From NCBI GenBank assembly GCA_903901875.1, contig CAIUSO010000142.1, positions 73,836 to 117,026 on the forward strand: DNA of 43,191 nt, written 5' to 3'. Position numbers and translations under genes: made by a program. The notes under the pieces are model-generated. The model was given only the letters and a program-made list of their open reading frames with translations, was not told where the DNA came from and made no database searches. Below are positions 1 through 8,991 of the stretch, one piece after another (within the stretch, counting starts at the first letter, position 1; each line of letters opens with the position of its first letter). This stretch comes from an uncultured Geobacteraceae bacterium (GTDB lineage: Bacteria > Desulfobacterota > Desulfuromonadia > Geobacterales > Pseudopelobacteraceae).

Positions 1-183
1 CGTTGGACTCCTGATACCGATTTTGGCGGTGTCCATACCGATGTCTGGACCGCCGGTTTCAACTGGTTCTTTGCTGCGACGACCAAGTTACAGGTGAACT
101 ATAATGTCACCCGCGACTACAAGAGCGATGGCGGAGTTTATGATAGTGATGCCTTCCTGGCTCAGTTCCAGTTTGGTTTCTGA
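1..183 (+). CDS. C-terminal end of an outer-membrane porin (partial)
   Basis: The window opens inside a reading frame of 60 codons ending in TGA. The peptide alternates hydrophobic and polar residues as in beta strands, is rich in aromatic residues, and ends in the outer-membrane signature FGF with a terminal Phe (last residues AQFQFGF). The strand VWTAGFNWFFAATTKLQVNY resembles phosphate-selective (OprP/OprO-like) porins, although the family cannot be fixed from 60 residues. It lies 62 bases upstream of an ABC substrate-binding protein on the same strand, so it may be the outer-membrane entry point for that importer. The start lies outside the window. Confidence 0.75.
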   Translation, partial: RWTPDTDFGGVHTDVWTAGFNWFFAATTKLQVNYNVTRDYKSDGGVYDSDAFLAQFQFGF

Positions 184-245
184 CCAGCAGCAAGGCACAC
201 GGCGACCGTGGTATTTGAACTTACAACAGTAAAGGAGACAGTAAC

Positions 246-1292
246 ATGAATAAGCTTATCTCTATCATAATGACGTTGGTGCTGGGGGTGGTTACCCTGG
301 TGACTGTTCCGGCATATGCCGAGGAAAAAGTGGTACGTATCGGTTTTCCCGGTGCGACAACCAGCCGTCCGCAAAGCGGCCTTGGCTGGGGGTATGTGCA
401 GGCAAAGCACCTGTTCGATGAAGAGTTTAAAAAAGATGGCTGGACTATCGATTATAACTACATTGCTGCCGCCGGTCCCGGCGTAAACGAAGGACTTGCC
501 AACAACTCCCTCGATTTTGGCTTCCATGGCGATCTGCCGGTACTGGCGGCACGGTCAAACGGCCTCAAGATCAAGGCACTTGGCGCGGTACGTGGCGGAA
601 CATCTCATCTGCTGGTTCCGACGAACTCACACATTAAAACAATTAAGGATTTGAAGGGCAAAAGGGTTGGCGTCAGTGTTGGTACCTGGACCCATGCTCT
701 GCTGCTCAAAGTGTTACAGGATAACGGAATGACCATAAAGGATCTGAAGGTAATCAATACCTCTGGAACCGCCTTTGAAACATCATTGGCAACCGGGGAT
801 ATTGAAGCAGGATTTGGCAGCCTCTCACTGATCCGCCGTGGTGTGGCACGGGAAATCTGGTCTACGGTGGGCAAACATGTCCGTTATCAGAATACCAATA
901 CCTTTGTCGTCAGGGAAGAGTTCCTCAGAAAACATCCCGATATCGTCAAACGTTTGGTCAAGGTGTTTGTCAAAGGATTTTATCAGGCCAGTCTGAATAA
1001 GAATGAGACCCTTAAATTTAATACCAGAACAGGTACAGCCTTGGCTGATCTTATTGAGGAAAATGCCGGGCAATCGATCAAGTATCTCACGTCACCAAAG
1101 CTTGATGGGCAGGTGACAAAACAATACAAAGATTCACTTGCGTTGTTCAAGGAAAATGGTTTGATTCGCAGGAACTTCGATCCTGAAGCAGAGTTGTATG
1201 ACCGGAGCTACCTGGATGCTGCATTAAAAGAGCTGAAACTGGAAAATCACTGGCCGGATTATGACTCAAACGGTAATCCGATCAAGAAATAA
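246..1292 (+). CDS. SsuA/TauA-type periplasmic substrate-binding protein (importer 1)
   Basis: 348 residues with a clear Sec signal peptide: two Lys/Asn near the start, a hydrophobic core, and a likely cut after VPAYA before EEK. The mature part has the nitrate/sulfonate/taurine binding-protein (NMT1/SsuA-like) pattern: an early VRIGFPGATTSRPQ strand, LANNSLDFGFHGDLPVL typical of the ligand cleft, and KTIKDLKGKRVGVSVGTWTH at the domain hinge. A GGAG-type ribosome site (aaaggagac) sits 8 bases before the ATG. It is followed by a strong intercistronic hairpin and then two permeases and an ATPase, forming a complete importer. The ligand is unknown. Aliphatic sulfonates or other organosulfur compounds are the inference from family and context. 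Confidence 0.9.
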   Translation: MNKLISIIMTLVLGVVTLVTVPAYAEEKVVRIGFPGATTSRPQSGLGWGYVQAKHLFDEEFKKDGWTIDYNYIAAAGPGVNEGLANNSLDFGFHGDLPVLAARSNGLKIKALGAVRGGTSHLLVPTNSHIKTIKDLKGKRVGVSVGTWTHALLLKVLQDNGMTIKDLKVINTSGTAFETSLATGDIEAGFGSLSLIRRGVAREIWSTVGKHVRYQNTNTFVVREEFLRKHPDIVKRLVKVFVKGFYQASLNKNETLKFNTRTGTALADLIEENAGQSIKYLTSPKLDGQVTKQYKDSLALFKENGLIRRNFDPEAELYDRSYLDAALKELKLENHWPDYDSNGNPIKK

Positions 1293-1296
1293 GAGA

Positions 1297-1330
1297 TGTG
1301 CTGCGCCGGACATCTGTTCGGCGCAGCACA
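1297..1330 (+). promoter_or_regulatory. Intercistronic stem-loop after the binding-protein gene
   Basis: A 12-base-pair perfect stem (TGTGCTGCGCCG with CGGCGCAGCACA) with a 10-base loop begins a few bases after the stop codon. No T-run follows, so it is more likely an mRNA 3'-end stabiliser or partial attenuator than a full terminator. That would keep binding-protein mRNA in excess over the permease mRNA, as known for malE and other binding-protein operons. Confidence 0.7.
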
Positions 1331-1352
1331 ACTCTGAAGGAAAGGTTTGGGC

Positions 1353-2126
1353 ATGAAGATACATGTTTTTTTCAGTCGGTTACTTGGCCTGCTCATCCCG
1401 TTGTTTCTCGTTGCATCGTGGCACTATCTTTCAGTGCATGAGGTGGTTCCGACAACATTGCTGCCACTCCCTTCGGTGCTCTTTGATACCTGGTGGGATA
1501 TGCAGAAGAGCGGAGAACTTCTGCTCAATATGAAAATGAGTCTGTTGCGGGTCGGAGGTGGTTTTCTGGTGGGAGCTTCTGTCGGTTTCCTGCTTGGCAC
1601 TGTCATGGGGGTGTGGAAACCGGTCGAATTGTATCTTTATCCGGTGTTTAATTTCTTTCGTCAGGTACCGGTGGTTGCCTGGATTCCGTTTCTCTTGATC
1701 TGGCTTGGAATTGGCGAATGGTTCAAGATTGTATTCATATCCTGCGGTGCCATTATTCCCATGGCTCTCAAAACTTTTGAAGGGATCAGGGGGGTGCCGA
1801 CTTCGTATCTGGAGGTGGTCAGAGCTTTTGAATATGGCAAGTTCAGAATGTTTCGGACCGTCATACTTCCTTCCGCGCTGCCGTCGATACTTACCGGATT
1901 GCGGATCAGCCTGAGCGAAGCATGGATGCTGGTCATCGGTGCCGAGCTGGTGGCAGCGGGGGAGGGGATCGGTAATGTTATGATTATCGCCCGCCGCCTG
2001 TTTCAAACTGATGTTGTTCTGGTGGGGGTTGTGGTGATCGCCGTTACCGGTTTCATAATGGATAAACTGCTTGACCTGCTGGAAACACGTTTTCTCGGCT
2101 GGCGGCGTATCCAGAATGTACAGTAG
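1353..2126 (+). CDS. SsuC/TauC-type ABC permease (importer 1, first)
   Basis: About 257 residues with roughly six membrane segments, in the BPD_transp_1 family. The cytoplasmic EAA loop that contacts the ATPase is seen as EVVRAFEYGKFRMFRTVILP. ATG at 1353 is preferred over an in-frame TTG six bases earlier because GGAAAGG sits 7 bases before it. A second, homologous permease gene follows after 20 bases, so this importer probably uses a heterodimeric channel. The other three importers of the window have a single permease gene each and are presumably homodimeric. Confidence 0.88.
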   Translation: MKIHVFFSRLLGLLIPLFLVASWHYLSVHEVVPTTLLPLPSVLFDTWWDMQKSGELLLNMKMSLLRVGGGFLVGASVGFLLGTVMGVWKPVELYLYPVFNFFRQVPVVAWIPFLLIWLGIGEWFKIVFISCGAIIPMALKTFEGIRGVPTSYLEVVRAFEYGKFRMFRTVILPSALPSILTGLRISLSEAWMLVIGAELVAAGEGIGNVMIIARRLFQTDVVLVGVVVIAVTGFIMDKLLDLLETRFLGWRRIQNVQ

Positions 2127-2146
2127 CTGCGTAAAGGAGTGGTGAG

Positions 2147-2932
2147 ATGAGTAGTATCGCAAATTTACCGGCAGTTATACGGAACAGGTATCATGGATTT
2201 ATTTCCTTCCTGTTTCTCTTGGGTCTTTGGAGTGCCGCAAGTCATTATAACCTGTTCTCCCGAGAGTATCTGCCGACACCGGTCGCCGTTGTAACAGCTT
2301 TTATCAGGTTACTCTCGTCCGGACAGCTCTGCATAAGTCTGGGGAGCAGTCTGTTACGGATTATAGCCGGTTTCTTTGTCGGCACCTCACTTGGTTTTGT
2401 CTTCGGAGCTGCCATGGGAGTTTCTCAGACAATGGAAAAACTGTTTGCTCCGCTGTTCAATGCACTTCGCCAGGTGCCGGTCATCGGCTGGATACCGCTC
2501 ATTATCGTCTGGTGCGGAATTGCCGAGACATCCAAGATAACCTTCATAGCCATCGGTGCCTTTTTCCCGATCCTTATCAGTACGTTTGAGGGGATCAGGT
2601 CAGTTTCTCCGTCCTATGTGGATGTGGCACGGGTCTTTGAATACAGCAGATTTAAACTGCTCTCCACCATCGTACTGCCCGGCGCGCTTCCCGGCATTGT
2701 TTCAGGAATCAGGCTTAGTATGGGCACCTCCTGGTTGCTGGTTGTCTGGGCTGAAATCAATACCCGCTCCGCTGCCGGTATCGGTGACCTCCTCACCCGC
2801 TCAAGTGAGGGGAAAAAAGCGGATGTGGCATTCGTCTGCATTATTGTGATCGGTATCGTTGCGTGTCTTATCAACGAACTTTTCGGGCAGTTGGAAACAC
2901 GCCTGAGCAGCTGGAGAAAGTCGTACCGCTGA
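2147..2932 (+). CDS. SsuC/TauC-type ABC permease (importer 1, second)
   Basis: 261 residues, paralogous to the preceding permease. It shares NxxRQVPVIGWIPLIIVWCGI and the EAA loop (DVARVFEYSRFKLLSTIVLP). About six hydrophobic segments are visible. AAAGGAG lies 8 bases before the ATG. It comes between the first permease and the ATPase gene, with short gaps and no terminator, so all belong to one transcript. Two non-identical permeases in one Ssu-type importer are less usual than one, which suggests a specialised or asymmetric channel. Confidence 0.88.
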   Translation: MSSIANLPAVIRNRYHGFISFLFLLGLWSAASHYNLFSREYLPTPVAVVTAFIRLLSSGQLCISLGSSLLRIIAGFFVGTSLGFVFGAAMGVSQTMEKLFAPLFNALRQVPVIGWIPLIIVWCGIAETSKITFIAIGAFFPILISTFEGIRSVSPSYVDVARVFEYSRFKLLSTIVLPGALPGIVSGIRLSMGTSWLLVVWAEINTRSAAGIGDLLTRSSEGKKADVAFVCIIVIGIVACLINELFGQLETRLSSWRKSYR

Positions 2933-2949
2933 ATACAAAGGAAGAAATT

Positions 2950-3726
2950 ATGGAACGGTTAGGCACACTTGAAGTTAAACATCTGCAAAAAAGGTATCGT
3001 ACCCGGAATGATGATCTGACGGTGCTTGACGATATAAATCTGACGGTACAGCCGGGTGAATTTATCAGCATTATCGGTTCAAGCGGCTGCGGTAAGACCA
3101 CCTTTTTGCGGCTGGTAGTGGGACTTGAAAAAGGGTACGAAGGGGAAATTCTTCTGGACGGTCAGAAACTCAACGGACCGAGCCTGAAACGAGGGGTGGT
3201 ATTTCAGGATCATCGCCTGCTCCCCTGGTTTTCCATTGAAAAAAATGTGGGACTTGGTTTGAAGCATCCAAAAAGTGCCGAATCCCGGAAGACCATCCAG
3301 GAACATCTGGAACTGGTTGGTTTGAAAGGGTTTGAAAAGCATTATCCCCATCAGCTCTCTGGTGGAATGTCCCAGCGGGCGGCAATTGCCCGTGCGCTGG
3401 TCAATCGGCCGGAAATATTGCTGCTGGATGAGCCGCTTGGGGCACTTGACGCTCTTACCCGCATGTACATGCATCAGGAGCTTGAGCGGATCTGGAAGCA
3501 GGAGGGTATCACCATGATCATGATAACCCATGATGTTGACGAAGCCATTGTGCTGTCCGACAAGATTGTTGTGATGTCGAGCCGCCCGGGAACAATTAAA
3601 AAAATAATCCCGGTGCCCCTTGCCCGTCCCCGTGACCGTGCCAGCTATGATTTTGTCAAAATCAAGGAAGAGGTGCTGGAAGAATTTCAGCTCCATACGG
3701 ATTATCCGTTTACGTACACAATTTAA
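2950..3726 (+). CDS. SsuB/TauB-type ABC importer ATPase (importer 1)
   Basis: 258 residues. Walker A is GSSGCGKTTFL, the Q-loop region is VVFQDHRLLPW, the signature is LSGGMSQRAAIARAL, Walker B is LLLDEPLGALD, and the switch His lies in MITHDVDEA. These are the hallmarks of the nitrate/sulfonate/taurine ATPase family. The frame is open further upstream, inside the second permease gene, but ATG 2950 with AAGGAAG just before it gives the usual family N-terminus (LEVKHLQKRY). It completes importer 1. Confidence 0.9.
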   Translation: MERLGTLEVKHLQKRYRTRNDDLTVLDDINLTVQPGEFISIIGSSGCGKTTFLRLVVGLEKGYEGEILLDGQKLNGPSLKRGVVFQDHRLLPWFSIEKNVGLGLKHPKSAESRKTIQEHLELVGLKGFEKHYPHQLSGGMSQRAAIARALVNRPEILLLDEPLGALDALTRMYMHQELERIWKQEGITMIMITHDVDEAIVLSDKIVVMSSRPGTIKKIIPVPLARPRDRASYDFVKIKEEVLEEFQLHTDYPFTYTI

Positions 3727-3754
3727 CACGCATATACCACGAGGAGTATAACCC

Positions 3755-4228
3755 ATGGCTTTGGAACAGAAACAATCAGAAATTGCAGGTTACGCCAATT
3801 CCGCCCGGTTTGCCAGTCTGGCCTACATTCGTCACGACGGTTCACCGGTACTTCGTACTCTCGGAAGCTTTGCACTGACCGGGTACGACGTGATTTTTTC
3901 GACAAAAAAAGAGGCTGCAAAGGTTCGTGAAATCTCGGAAAATAATAAAGTATCTTTTTACTTTGAACATGATGGTCAACAGCTGCCCACCTGGAAAAGT
4001 GCTCTCTTCATCGGTGAAGCGCATAAGGTCGAAGATGCTCGTGAACTTGACTGGGCGGTTGGAATTCTCAGTGATCGAAATCCCCGTTTCAAGGAGCGTA
4101 TTGCACGGGGAGAATTGCCCACCATACAGCTGTTCAAGGTTAAAACCAGGGATATCGAATACATCGATTATGGAAAAGGTCCCGGTCATGTGGAGAAGTT
4201 TACACTGAGCAAAGAGGAAGAAAACTAA
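3755..4228 (+). CDS. FMN-binding split-barrel (pyridoxamine 5'-phosphate oxidase-like) protein
   Basis: 157 residues. The N-terminus (FASLAYIRHDGSPVLRTLGSF) and the strand DVIFSTKKEAAKVREISEN are typical of the PNPOx-like/general-stress split-barrel fold, which binds flavin or F420-like cofactors or heme. A GAGGAG ribosome site precedes the ATG. It sits between the ATPase of importer 1 and a radical SAM gene with short gaps. A second split-barrel gene at 32623 is again beside a radical SAM gene and an Ssu-type importer, so it probably acts in the same pathway as the radical SAM protein. The reaction is unknown. I see nothing that makes it a vitamin B6 enzyme. Confidence 0.75.
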   Translation: MALEQKQSEIAGYANSARFASLAYIRHDGSPVLRTLGSFALTGYDVIFSTKKEAAKVREISENNKVSFYFEHDGQQLPTWKSALFIGEAHKVEDARELDWAVGILSDRNPRFKERIARGELPTIQLFKVKTRDIEYIDYGKGPGHVEKFTLSKEEEN

Positions 4229-4275
4229 GAAATTAACCAAATTAATCACAATGGAATTTCAAAAGGAGAATGAAC

Positions 4276-5469
4276 ATGGCGTACACCGAGCAGGATAAGG
4301 AAGCACAAAAGCAAGTATTGCTTGAAGAAGCGCGTTTGAGTACCGAACTGTTTGAACATGGGATTACCTATGATCTGGAAGCGATCAAGCCGCTGCTGGA
4401 TCCCCTTGAACAGAAATCAGGTTTCAACCGTGCCGGTGGTCTCACCGGTTTTACCCTGCCGAATGGGTATAGTGCCCGGGGTAATTTTAATCGCTGGACC
4501 CCTTACTCATTGTTGGTAGAGGATGGTCAGCCTGTTCTGTATAATGAAAAAACACCAATCGGTGTAATAAACTTTAACAAGGGTAACCCGGTAGGGGACG
4601 AACTGCTCAGCACCGGTGAACGGGTCCGCGATATTGTCAACGTCAGTGCCTTTGGCGGGCTTCATTGTACCTACAGTACCGAGTGTTCGTTAAAAGATCA
4701 GGGCGAAGATTGCTATTTCTGCGCGGTGAATGAACGGGCAAAAGATGGTGAGCGAAATCCGGTGCTGTTGAAATCGCCGAAGCAGGTCGCCGAAGCGTAT
4801 GACATAGCGCGAAAAAATGGTGTTGCCAACCATTTCCGCATCACCGGCGGTTTTGTCCCGGAACGGCGTGAGTTGGAATATTATCTCGATGTGGCCGATG
4901 CCATTAGAACCAAATACGACACTTTTTACGGCTGCGCAGTCGTCGGTGCCCCGGCTGATCTCTCCGTACTCCCCAAATATAAGGAAGCCGGTTTCGACAA
5001 TATTTCGACCAACATCGAAGTGTGGGATAGGAATATTTTTGCGTCTATCTGCCCCGGTAAAGAAAAGCGCAATGGCGGCTATAAACATTGGGTCGAGTCT
5101 CTTGAACGTTCGGTGGATATTTTCGGTAAAGGGAATGTTCATTCTACGATTGTTGGCGGACTTGAGCCGAAGGAATCAACTCTTGAAGGGATCGAGTACC
5201 TGGCATCAAAGGGGGTTGTTTGTCATTTCAGTGCCTTCCGCCCGGAAAAGGGGACACCTTTCTTCGGTTACCGGAGTCCGGAAGCTTCGTTCCATTGGGA
5301 TATTCTCGACAAGGGGACCGATATTTACCGTCGGTACGGTTTTACAACGCTTCAGCTTCACAGCGGTCCCGCTTCAGGTCCGCACAGTGCCCAGCTTTTC
5401 CAGATTAAAAATGGAGAATTTACTGAAGAAGGGAAGTTGACTCAATGGAAGTTCCCGTCGCTTGACTAG
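4276..5469 (+). CDS. Radical SAM protein with a Cx8CxxC cluster motif (paralog 1)
   Basis: 397 residues from ATG 4276, chosen over ATG 4270 because AAAGGAG would be only one base from the latter. The radical SAM cluster motif is unusual: Cys137, Cys146 and Cys149 (ECSLKDQGEDCYFC, Cx8CxxC) instead of CxxxCxxC, with one more Cys at 131. After it come the expected TIM-barrel strands (FRITGGFVPERRELEYY, GAPADLSVLPKYKEAGF, TNIEVWDRNIFASICPGK). The FRITGG segment probably serves as the SAM-binding GGE-like motif. It is strongly similar to the gene at 6814 and more distantly to those at 5587 and 31366. The substrate is unknown. Its place between Ssu-type importers suggests processing of an imported small molecule, or maturation of a cofactor. 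Confidence 0.8.
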   Translation: MAYTEQDKEAQKQVLLEEARLSTELFEHGITYDLEAIKPLLDPLEQKSGFNRAGGLTGFTLPNGYSARGNFNRWTPYSLLVEDGQPVLYNEKTPIGVINFNKGNPVGDELLSTGERVRDIVNVSAFGGLHCTYSTECSLKDQGEDCYFCAVNERAKDGERNPVLLKSPKQVAEAYDIARKNGVANHFRITGGFVPERRELEYYLDVADAIRTKYDTFYGCAVVGAPADLSVLPKYKEAGFDNISTNIEVWDRNIFASICPGKEKRNGGYKHWVESLERSVDIFGKGNVHSTIVGGLEPKESTLEGIEYLASKGVVCHFSAFRPEKGTPFFGYRSPEASFHWDILDKGTDIYRRYGFTTLQLHSGPASGPHSAQLFQIKNGEFTEEGKLTQWKFPSLD

Positions 5470-5505
5470 TTGGGAAGAGACGCAATGTACATTCTAATCT
5501 TATTG

Positions 5506-5557
5506 GTTGACTAGAAAACTAGAGACCGACTGCCATCGTGCGTCGGTCTATTTTTTT
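5506..5557 (+). promoter_or_regulatory. Leader/attenuator element, copy 1
   Basis: TGA, then hairpin CTAG-AAAA-CTAG, then A, then terminator hairpin GACCGAC/GTCGGTC followed by seven T. It lies between two radical SAM genes and ends 29 bases before the ATG of the second, so it can terminate or regulate transcription inside the operon. The small stem is CTAG/CTAG here but CCAG/CTGG, CCTG/CAGG or CCAT/ATGG in other copies, which is compensatory change. No obvious CTATA dyad accompanies this copy. It could be a plain terminator with a chance hairpin, but its match to six other leaders argues against that. Confidence 0.75.
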
Positions 5558-5586
5558 ATGTGCCGGATTCAGAGGAGTAGACACCC

Positions 5587-6789
5587 ATGGCTCATTCAGG
5601 ACATGATAAAAAAGCCCGTAAAGAGGCACTCTACAAAGAACTGGAGTTACAGCTCGATCTGGCCATCAACGGCATCACTGTCGACAGTGAGGAGATTGGT
5701 AAGCTAGATGCCGTCTACGCCAGAAGGCTTACCTCCATTTCGCACGCGACCCCACTTTCCTTTAATTTCGTCGGTGGAAAAATTAAAGGCCCGGGTTTTG
5801 ATGCCGGTTTTCGGCAACAAAAGGATTCCATATACGGTCTGGAAGCGGAAGATGGCAAGCCGGTTATTTATAAGTATGGCAGGATTAAAACCAGGGTCGG
5901 TGCCATTGAATTTCGCGAGAAGGAACGCCATCCCTTACTCGACATTACTACCCGTGACGGAGTCCCTTTTCATACCATTGCAGCCATTCGAGAGGATGGA
6001 CAGGTGCATGTCAATTACAGCCAGGAATGCGTTTTGAAGGAAAAGGGTGAAGACTGCCTGTTCTGCAACTACAGTGTCAGAGAGGCGACCCTGAAGACTC
6101 CCCAGCAGGTTGGGGAAGTGTTTTCCACCCTCTATAATGCGGGGGTTGGTAAACATCTAAACCTGACAAGTGGGTTTCTCTATGAGCGAAAAGAGCTTGA
6201 TTACTATCTGGATGTTGCGGACGAAATACAGAGTCGAACCGGCTTGAAAGAGTTCCGGGCCACTGCGGTTATCGGTGCGCCCCTCGATTTCAGTGTGATA
6301 GACAAATATAAGGAAGCCGGATATTTCAGCGTCCGGATGAATATTGAAATCTGGGACAAAAATATCTGGAATGCCATTTGTCCCGGCAAGCGAAATCATT
6401 GCGGTGGATGGGAAAACTGGGTTAAAGCCCTGGAATACGCGGTCGGAGTATTCGGGAGGGGGAGGGTGGCATCGAATATAGTTGGTGGCATTGAACCCAA
6501 GAATTCCATACTCGAAGGGGTTGAGTACAAACTTTCCAAAGGGATTGTGGCTTCTGCCTCATCCTGGCGACCGGTTGCAGGTTCGGTGCTGGAGGGGCAC
6601 CGTTCTCCTGAAACGGCATGGCATTTTGATCTTCAGCGACAGATCGCCGCTCTCTATAAACGCTATAACTTTTCACTTACCGATCTTCATAACGTGAGCC
6701 CCTCGGCGGGTCTGGCAGTAACACTCTTCCAGATTGATCAGGAAGATTTTGACGAGAATGGTGAATTGAGGGCGTGGCAATATCCGTAA
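5587..6789 (+). CDS. Radical SAM protein with a Cx8CxxC cluster motif (paralog 2)
   Basis: 400 residues; AGAGGAG lies 9 bases before the ATG. The cluster cysteines are 148, 157 and 160 (ECVLKEKGEDCLFC). The same landmarks follow: HLNLTSGFLYERKELDYY, GAPLDFSVIDKYKEAGY, and MNIEIWDKNIWNAICPGK. It is clearly paralogous to the genes on both sides but the most divergent of the three in tandem, so it is not a recent duplicate and may act on a different substrate. It is separated from paralog 1 by a leader/terminator element, so its expression can be uncoupled. The function is not recognised. Confidence 0.78.
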   Translation: MAHSGHDKKARKEALYKELELQLDLAINGITVDSEEIGKLDAVYARRLTSISHATPLSFNFVGGKIKGPGFDAGFRQQKDSIYGLEAEDGKPVIYKYGRIKTRVGAIEFREKERHPLLDITTRDGVPFHTIAAIREDGQVHVNYSQECVLKEKGEDCLFCNYSVREATLKTPQQVGEVFSTLYNAGVGKHLNLTSGFLYERKELDYYLDVADEIQSRTGLKEFRATAVIGAPLDFSVIDKYKEAGYFSVRMNIEIWDKNIWNAICPGKRNHCGGWENWVKALEYAVGVFGRGRVASNIVGGIEPKNSILEGVEYKLSKGIVASASSWRPVAGSVLEGHRSPETAWHFDLQRQIAALYKRYNFSLTDLHNVSPSAGLAVTLFQIDQEDFDENGELRAWQYP

Positions 6790-6813
6790 CTAAACTCAAG
6801 AGGAGAAGGCATC

Positions 6814-8037
6814 ATGGCAGATACTGAACAAAATATCACCCCTGCGTCCGATAGATCCGTGGCCGAAAAGGAAGCCGCGCGACAGATTCTTATCAGTGAA
6901 GTGCAACTGGGGTTAAAGCTGGCACAGTATGGCATCAATTATAATGCCGGTGAAATCAGGCCATTTCAGGACGGTTTTGAACAGGCATCGGCATATAATC
7001 GTCAACGGGGATTGACGGGAATCAAGCTTCCCCATGGAGTGACCGCCCGTGGTGGCTACAGCCGATTTACCCCATATTCGCTGGTTGTTGAAGATGGTAA
7101 GCCGGTGCTGTATGACGAGAAGGGACCGATCGGTGTCATCTCTTTTCACATCGCCCATCCGGTTACAGAAGAGCTTCTCAGCAGCGGTGAAAAATTTCGT
7201 CATATCGCCAATGTCAGTAATGAAGGTGGCGTCAGTGTGGCCTACAGTTCCGAATGTTCTCTCAAGGATCTGGGGGAAGATTGCTGGTTCTGTTCCATTA
7301 ATGAACGGGCCAAGGATGGCGATCTGAACAAGGTGCTGATCAAATCGCCGAAACTTGTGGCCGAAGCGTATCATCGTGCCCGTCAGGCAGGTGTAGCCAA
7401 TCATTTCCGGATTACCGGCGGTTTTGTGCCTGAACGGCGTGAACAGGAATATTACCTTGATGTGGCCGATGCCATCCGGGAAAAGTACAGTTCCTTTTAT
7501 GGCGTCGGCATCATCGGTGCACCGGCTGATTTTTCAGTGCTGCCCAAATACAAAGAAGCCGGTTTCGACAATATTTCACACAACCTTGAGGTGTGGGACC
7601 GCAATCTCTTCGCAGCCATCTGCCCCGGTAAGGAAAAGCGCAATGGTGGCTGGCAGCATTGGGTTGACTCACTGGAACACTCGGTTGGGATATTTGGAAA
7701 GGGCAATGTTCATACCAATGTTGTCGGTGGTCTGGCCCCGCTCGATTCAACTCTGGAAGGAATTGAATATCTGGCGTCAAAGGGGGTTGTCTGCCATTTC
7801 AGTGCCTTTAGGCCTGAAAAAGGGACGCCGTTGTACGGCTATCGAAGTCCGGAAGCCTGGTGGCATTGGGAACTGCTGGATAAAGGGACCGATATCTATA
7901 AACGCTATGGTTTCACTACCCTGCAAATGTATAGCGGACCGGCTTCTGCACCGCACCACGGGCAGGTGTTTCAAATTAAAAACGGTGAATTCGAGGGGGA
8001 TACTCTTGCGCAGTGGAAGTTCCCTGCACTTGATTGA
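6814..8037 (+). CDS. Radical SAM protein with a Cx8CxxC cluster motif (paralog 3)
   Basis: 407 residues; GAGGAGAAGG lies before the ATG. The cluster cysteines are 148, 157 and 160 (ECSLKDLGEDCWFC). Long stretches match paralog 1, for example NHFRITGGFVPERR and ICPGKEKRNGGW, and both end in a QWKFP-type tail. That indicates duplication with conserved function, with an N-terminal extension of about 11 residues relative to paralog 1. It closes the radical SAM group and is followed after 30 bases by importer 2. Three tandem copies may be enzymes for related substrates or subunits of one complex. The sequence does not decide this. Confidence 0.8.
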   Translation: MADTEQNITPASDRSVAEKEAARQILISEVQLGLKLAQYGINYNAGEIRPFQDGFEQASAYNRQRGLTGIKLPHGVTARGGYSRFTPYSLVVEDGKPVLYDEKGPIGVISFHIAHPVTEELLSSGEKFRHIANVSNEGGVSVAYSSECSLKDLGEDCWFCSINERAKDGDLNKVLIKSPKLVAEAYHRARQAGVANHFRITGGFVPERREQEYYLDVADAIREKYSSFYGVGIIGAPADFSVLPKYKEAGFDNISHNLEVWDRNLFAAICPGKEKRNGGWQHWVDSLEHSVGIFGKGNVHTNVVGGLAPLDSTLEGIEYLASKGVVCHFSAFRPEKGTPLYGYRSPEAWWHWELLDKGTDIYKRYGFTTLQMYSGPASAPHHGQVFQIKNGEFEGDTLAQWKFPALD

Positions 8038-8067
8038 GCCACTATACTACGTACAGTGAGGAATAAC

Positions 8068-8991
8068 ATGACGTCAGCACATCCTGAGCGGAACGGTGCG
8101 GAGAGCACGGAACTACTGGCTAAGTATCCGGCAGCCTCAAAAAAAATGGGTAATGTGGTGAAGTTTGCCAGTGACAATCGACGCCCCTATACGCCCGTCG
8201 ATAGTCGCATTATTAAGCTTTCTGTTAAAGATCTGGTGATCGGCTATCTTGATAAACAGACCGGCAATACTATGGTGGCTGTTGATAAGGTAACGGTTGA
8301 TATCCGGGAAGGGGAGTTTGTGACAATTGTTGGACTCTCCGGGTGCGGCAAATCGACCTTTCTCAACTCGGTTGCCGGGTTGGTAAAACACCAGCAGGGT
8401 GAAATACGGGTTAATGACCGCATCGTCACTGGTCCGGGGAGAGATCGGTCGGTGGTGTTTCAAAAGGCATCATTACTGCCCTGGCGCAAGGTGGGACGGA
8501 ACATCACCTACGGGCTGGAACTGAGCGGAATGAAACCTGCCGAGGCCAGGATTAAGGCGAGTCATTACGTGAACCTGATCCGTCTCAATGGCTTTGAGGA
8601 TCATTATCCCCATCAGTTGTCAGGAGGTATGCAACAACGGGTTAATCTGGCCCGCGCTCTGGCATGTGATCCTGAGGTGCTGCTGCTGGACGAGCCGTTT
8701 GCCGCTCTGGATGCCATTACCCGTGAGTTGATGCAGGGGGAGCTGCTTGAATTGTGTGAAAAAGTGGGTAAAACTGTCCTGATGGTTACCCATCAGATTG
8801 ATGAAGCGGTGCTCCTCTCCGATCGGGTCATCATTTTTTCGGCCCGTCCGGCCCATGTGCTGGCTGATATCAGTATCCCCATTCCCCGTCCTCGCAAGAA
8901 CCATGTCAAAGACTCTGATCAGTTCCGAGAACTTATGGCGCAGATCTGGTCAGTCATTGAAGGTAACGCCAACATTGGGGGTGGCATATGA
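8068..8991 (+). CDS. SsuB/TauB-type ABC importer ATPase (importer 2)
   Basis: 307 residues from ATG 8068, which has AGTGAGGA just upstream; an in-frame GTG 12 bases earlier overlaps that site and is less likely. Walker A is GLSGCGKSTFL, the signature is LSGGMQQRVNLARAL, Walker B is LLLDEPFAALDAITR, and the switch region is MVTHQIDEA. Compared with its family it has an extra N-terminal tail of about 45 residues before the first beta strand (IIKLSVKDLVIGYL). The stop overlaps the start of the permease gene (ATGA), which implies translational coupling. Confidence 0.9.
   Translation: MTSAHPERNGAESTELLAKYPAASKKMGNVVKFASDNRRPYTPVDSRIIKLSVKDLVIGYLDKQTGNTMVAVDKVTVDIREGEFVTIVGLSGCGKSTFLNSVAGLVKHQQGEIRVNDRIVTGPGRDRSVVFQKASLLPWRKVGRNITYGLELSGMKPAEARIKASHYVNLIRLNGFEDHYPHQLSGGMQQRVNLARALACDPEVLLLDEPFAALDAITRELMQGELLELCEKVGKTVLMVTHQIDEAVLLSDRVIIFSARPAHVLADISIPIPRPRKNHVKDSDQFRELMAQIWSVIEGNANIGGGI

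Noticed and set aside
1431-2162. Long minus-strand open frames opposite importer and ATPase genes
   Set aside because: They mirror high-quality plus-strand genes, show no family features and lack ribosome sites; they are antisense shadows.
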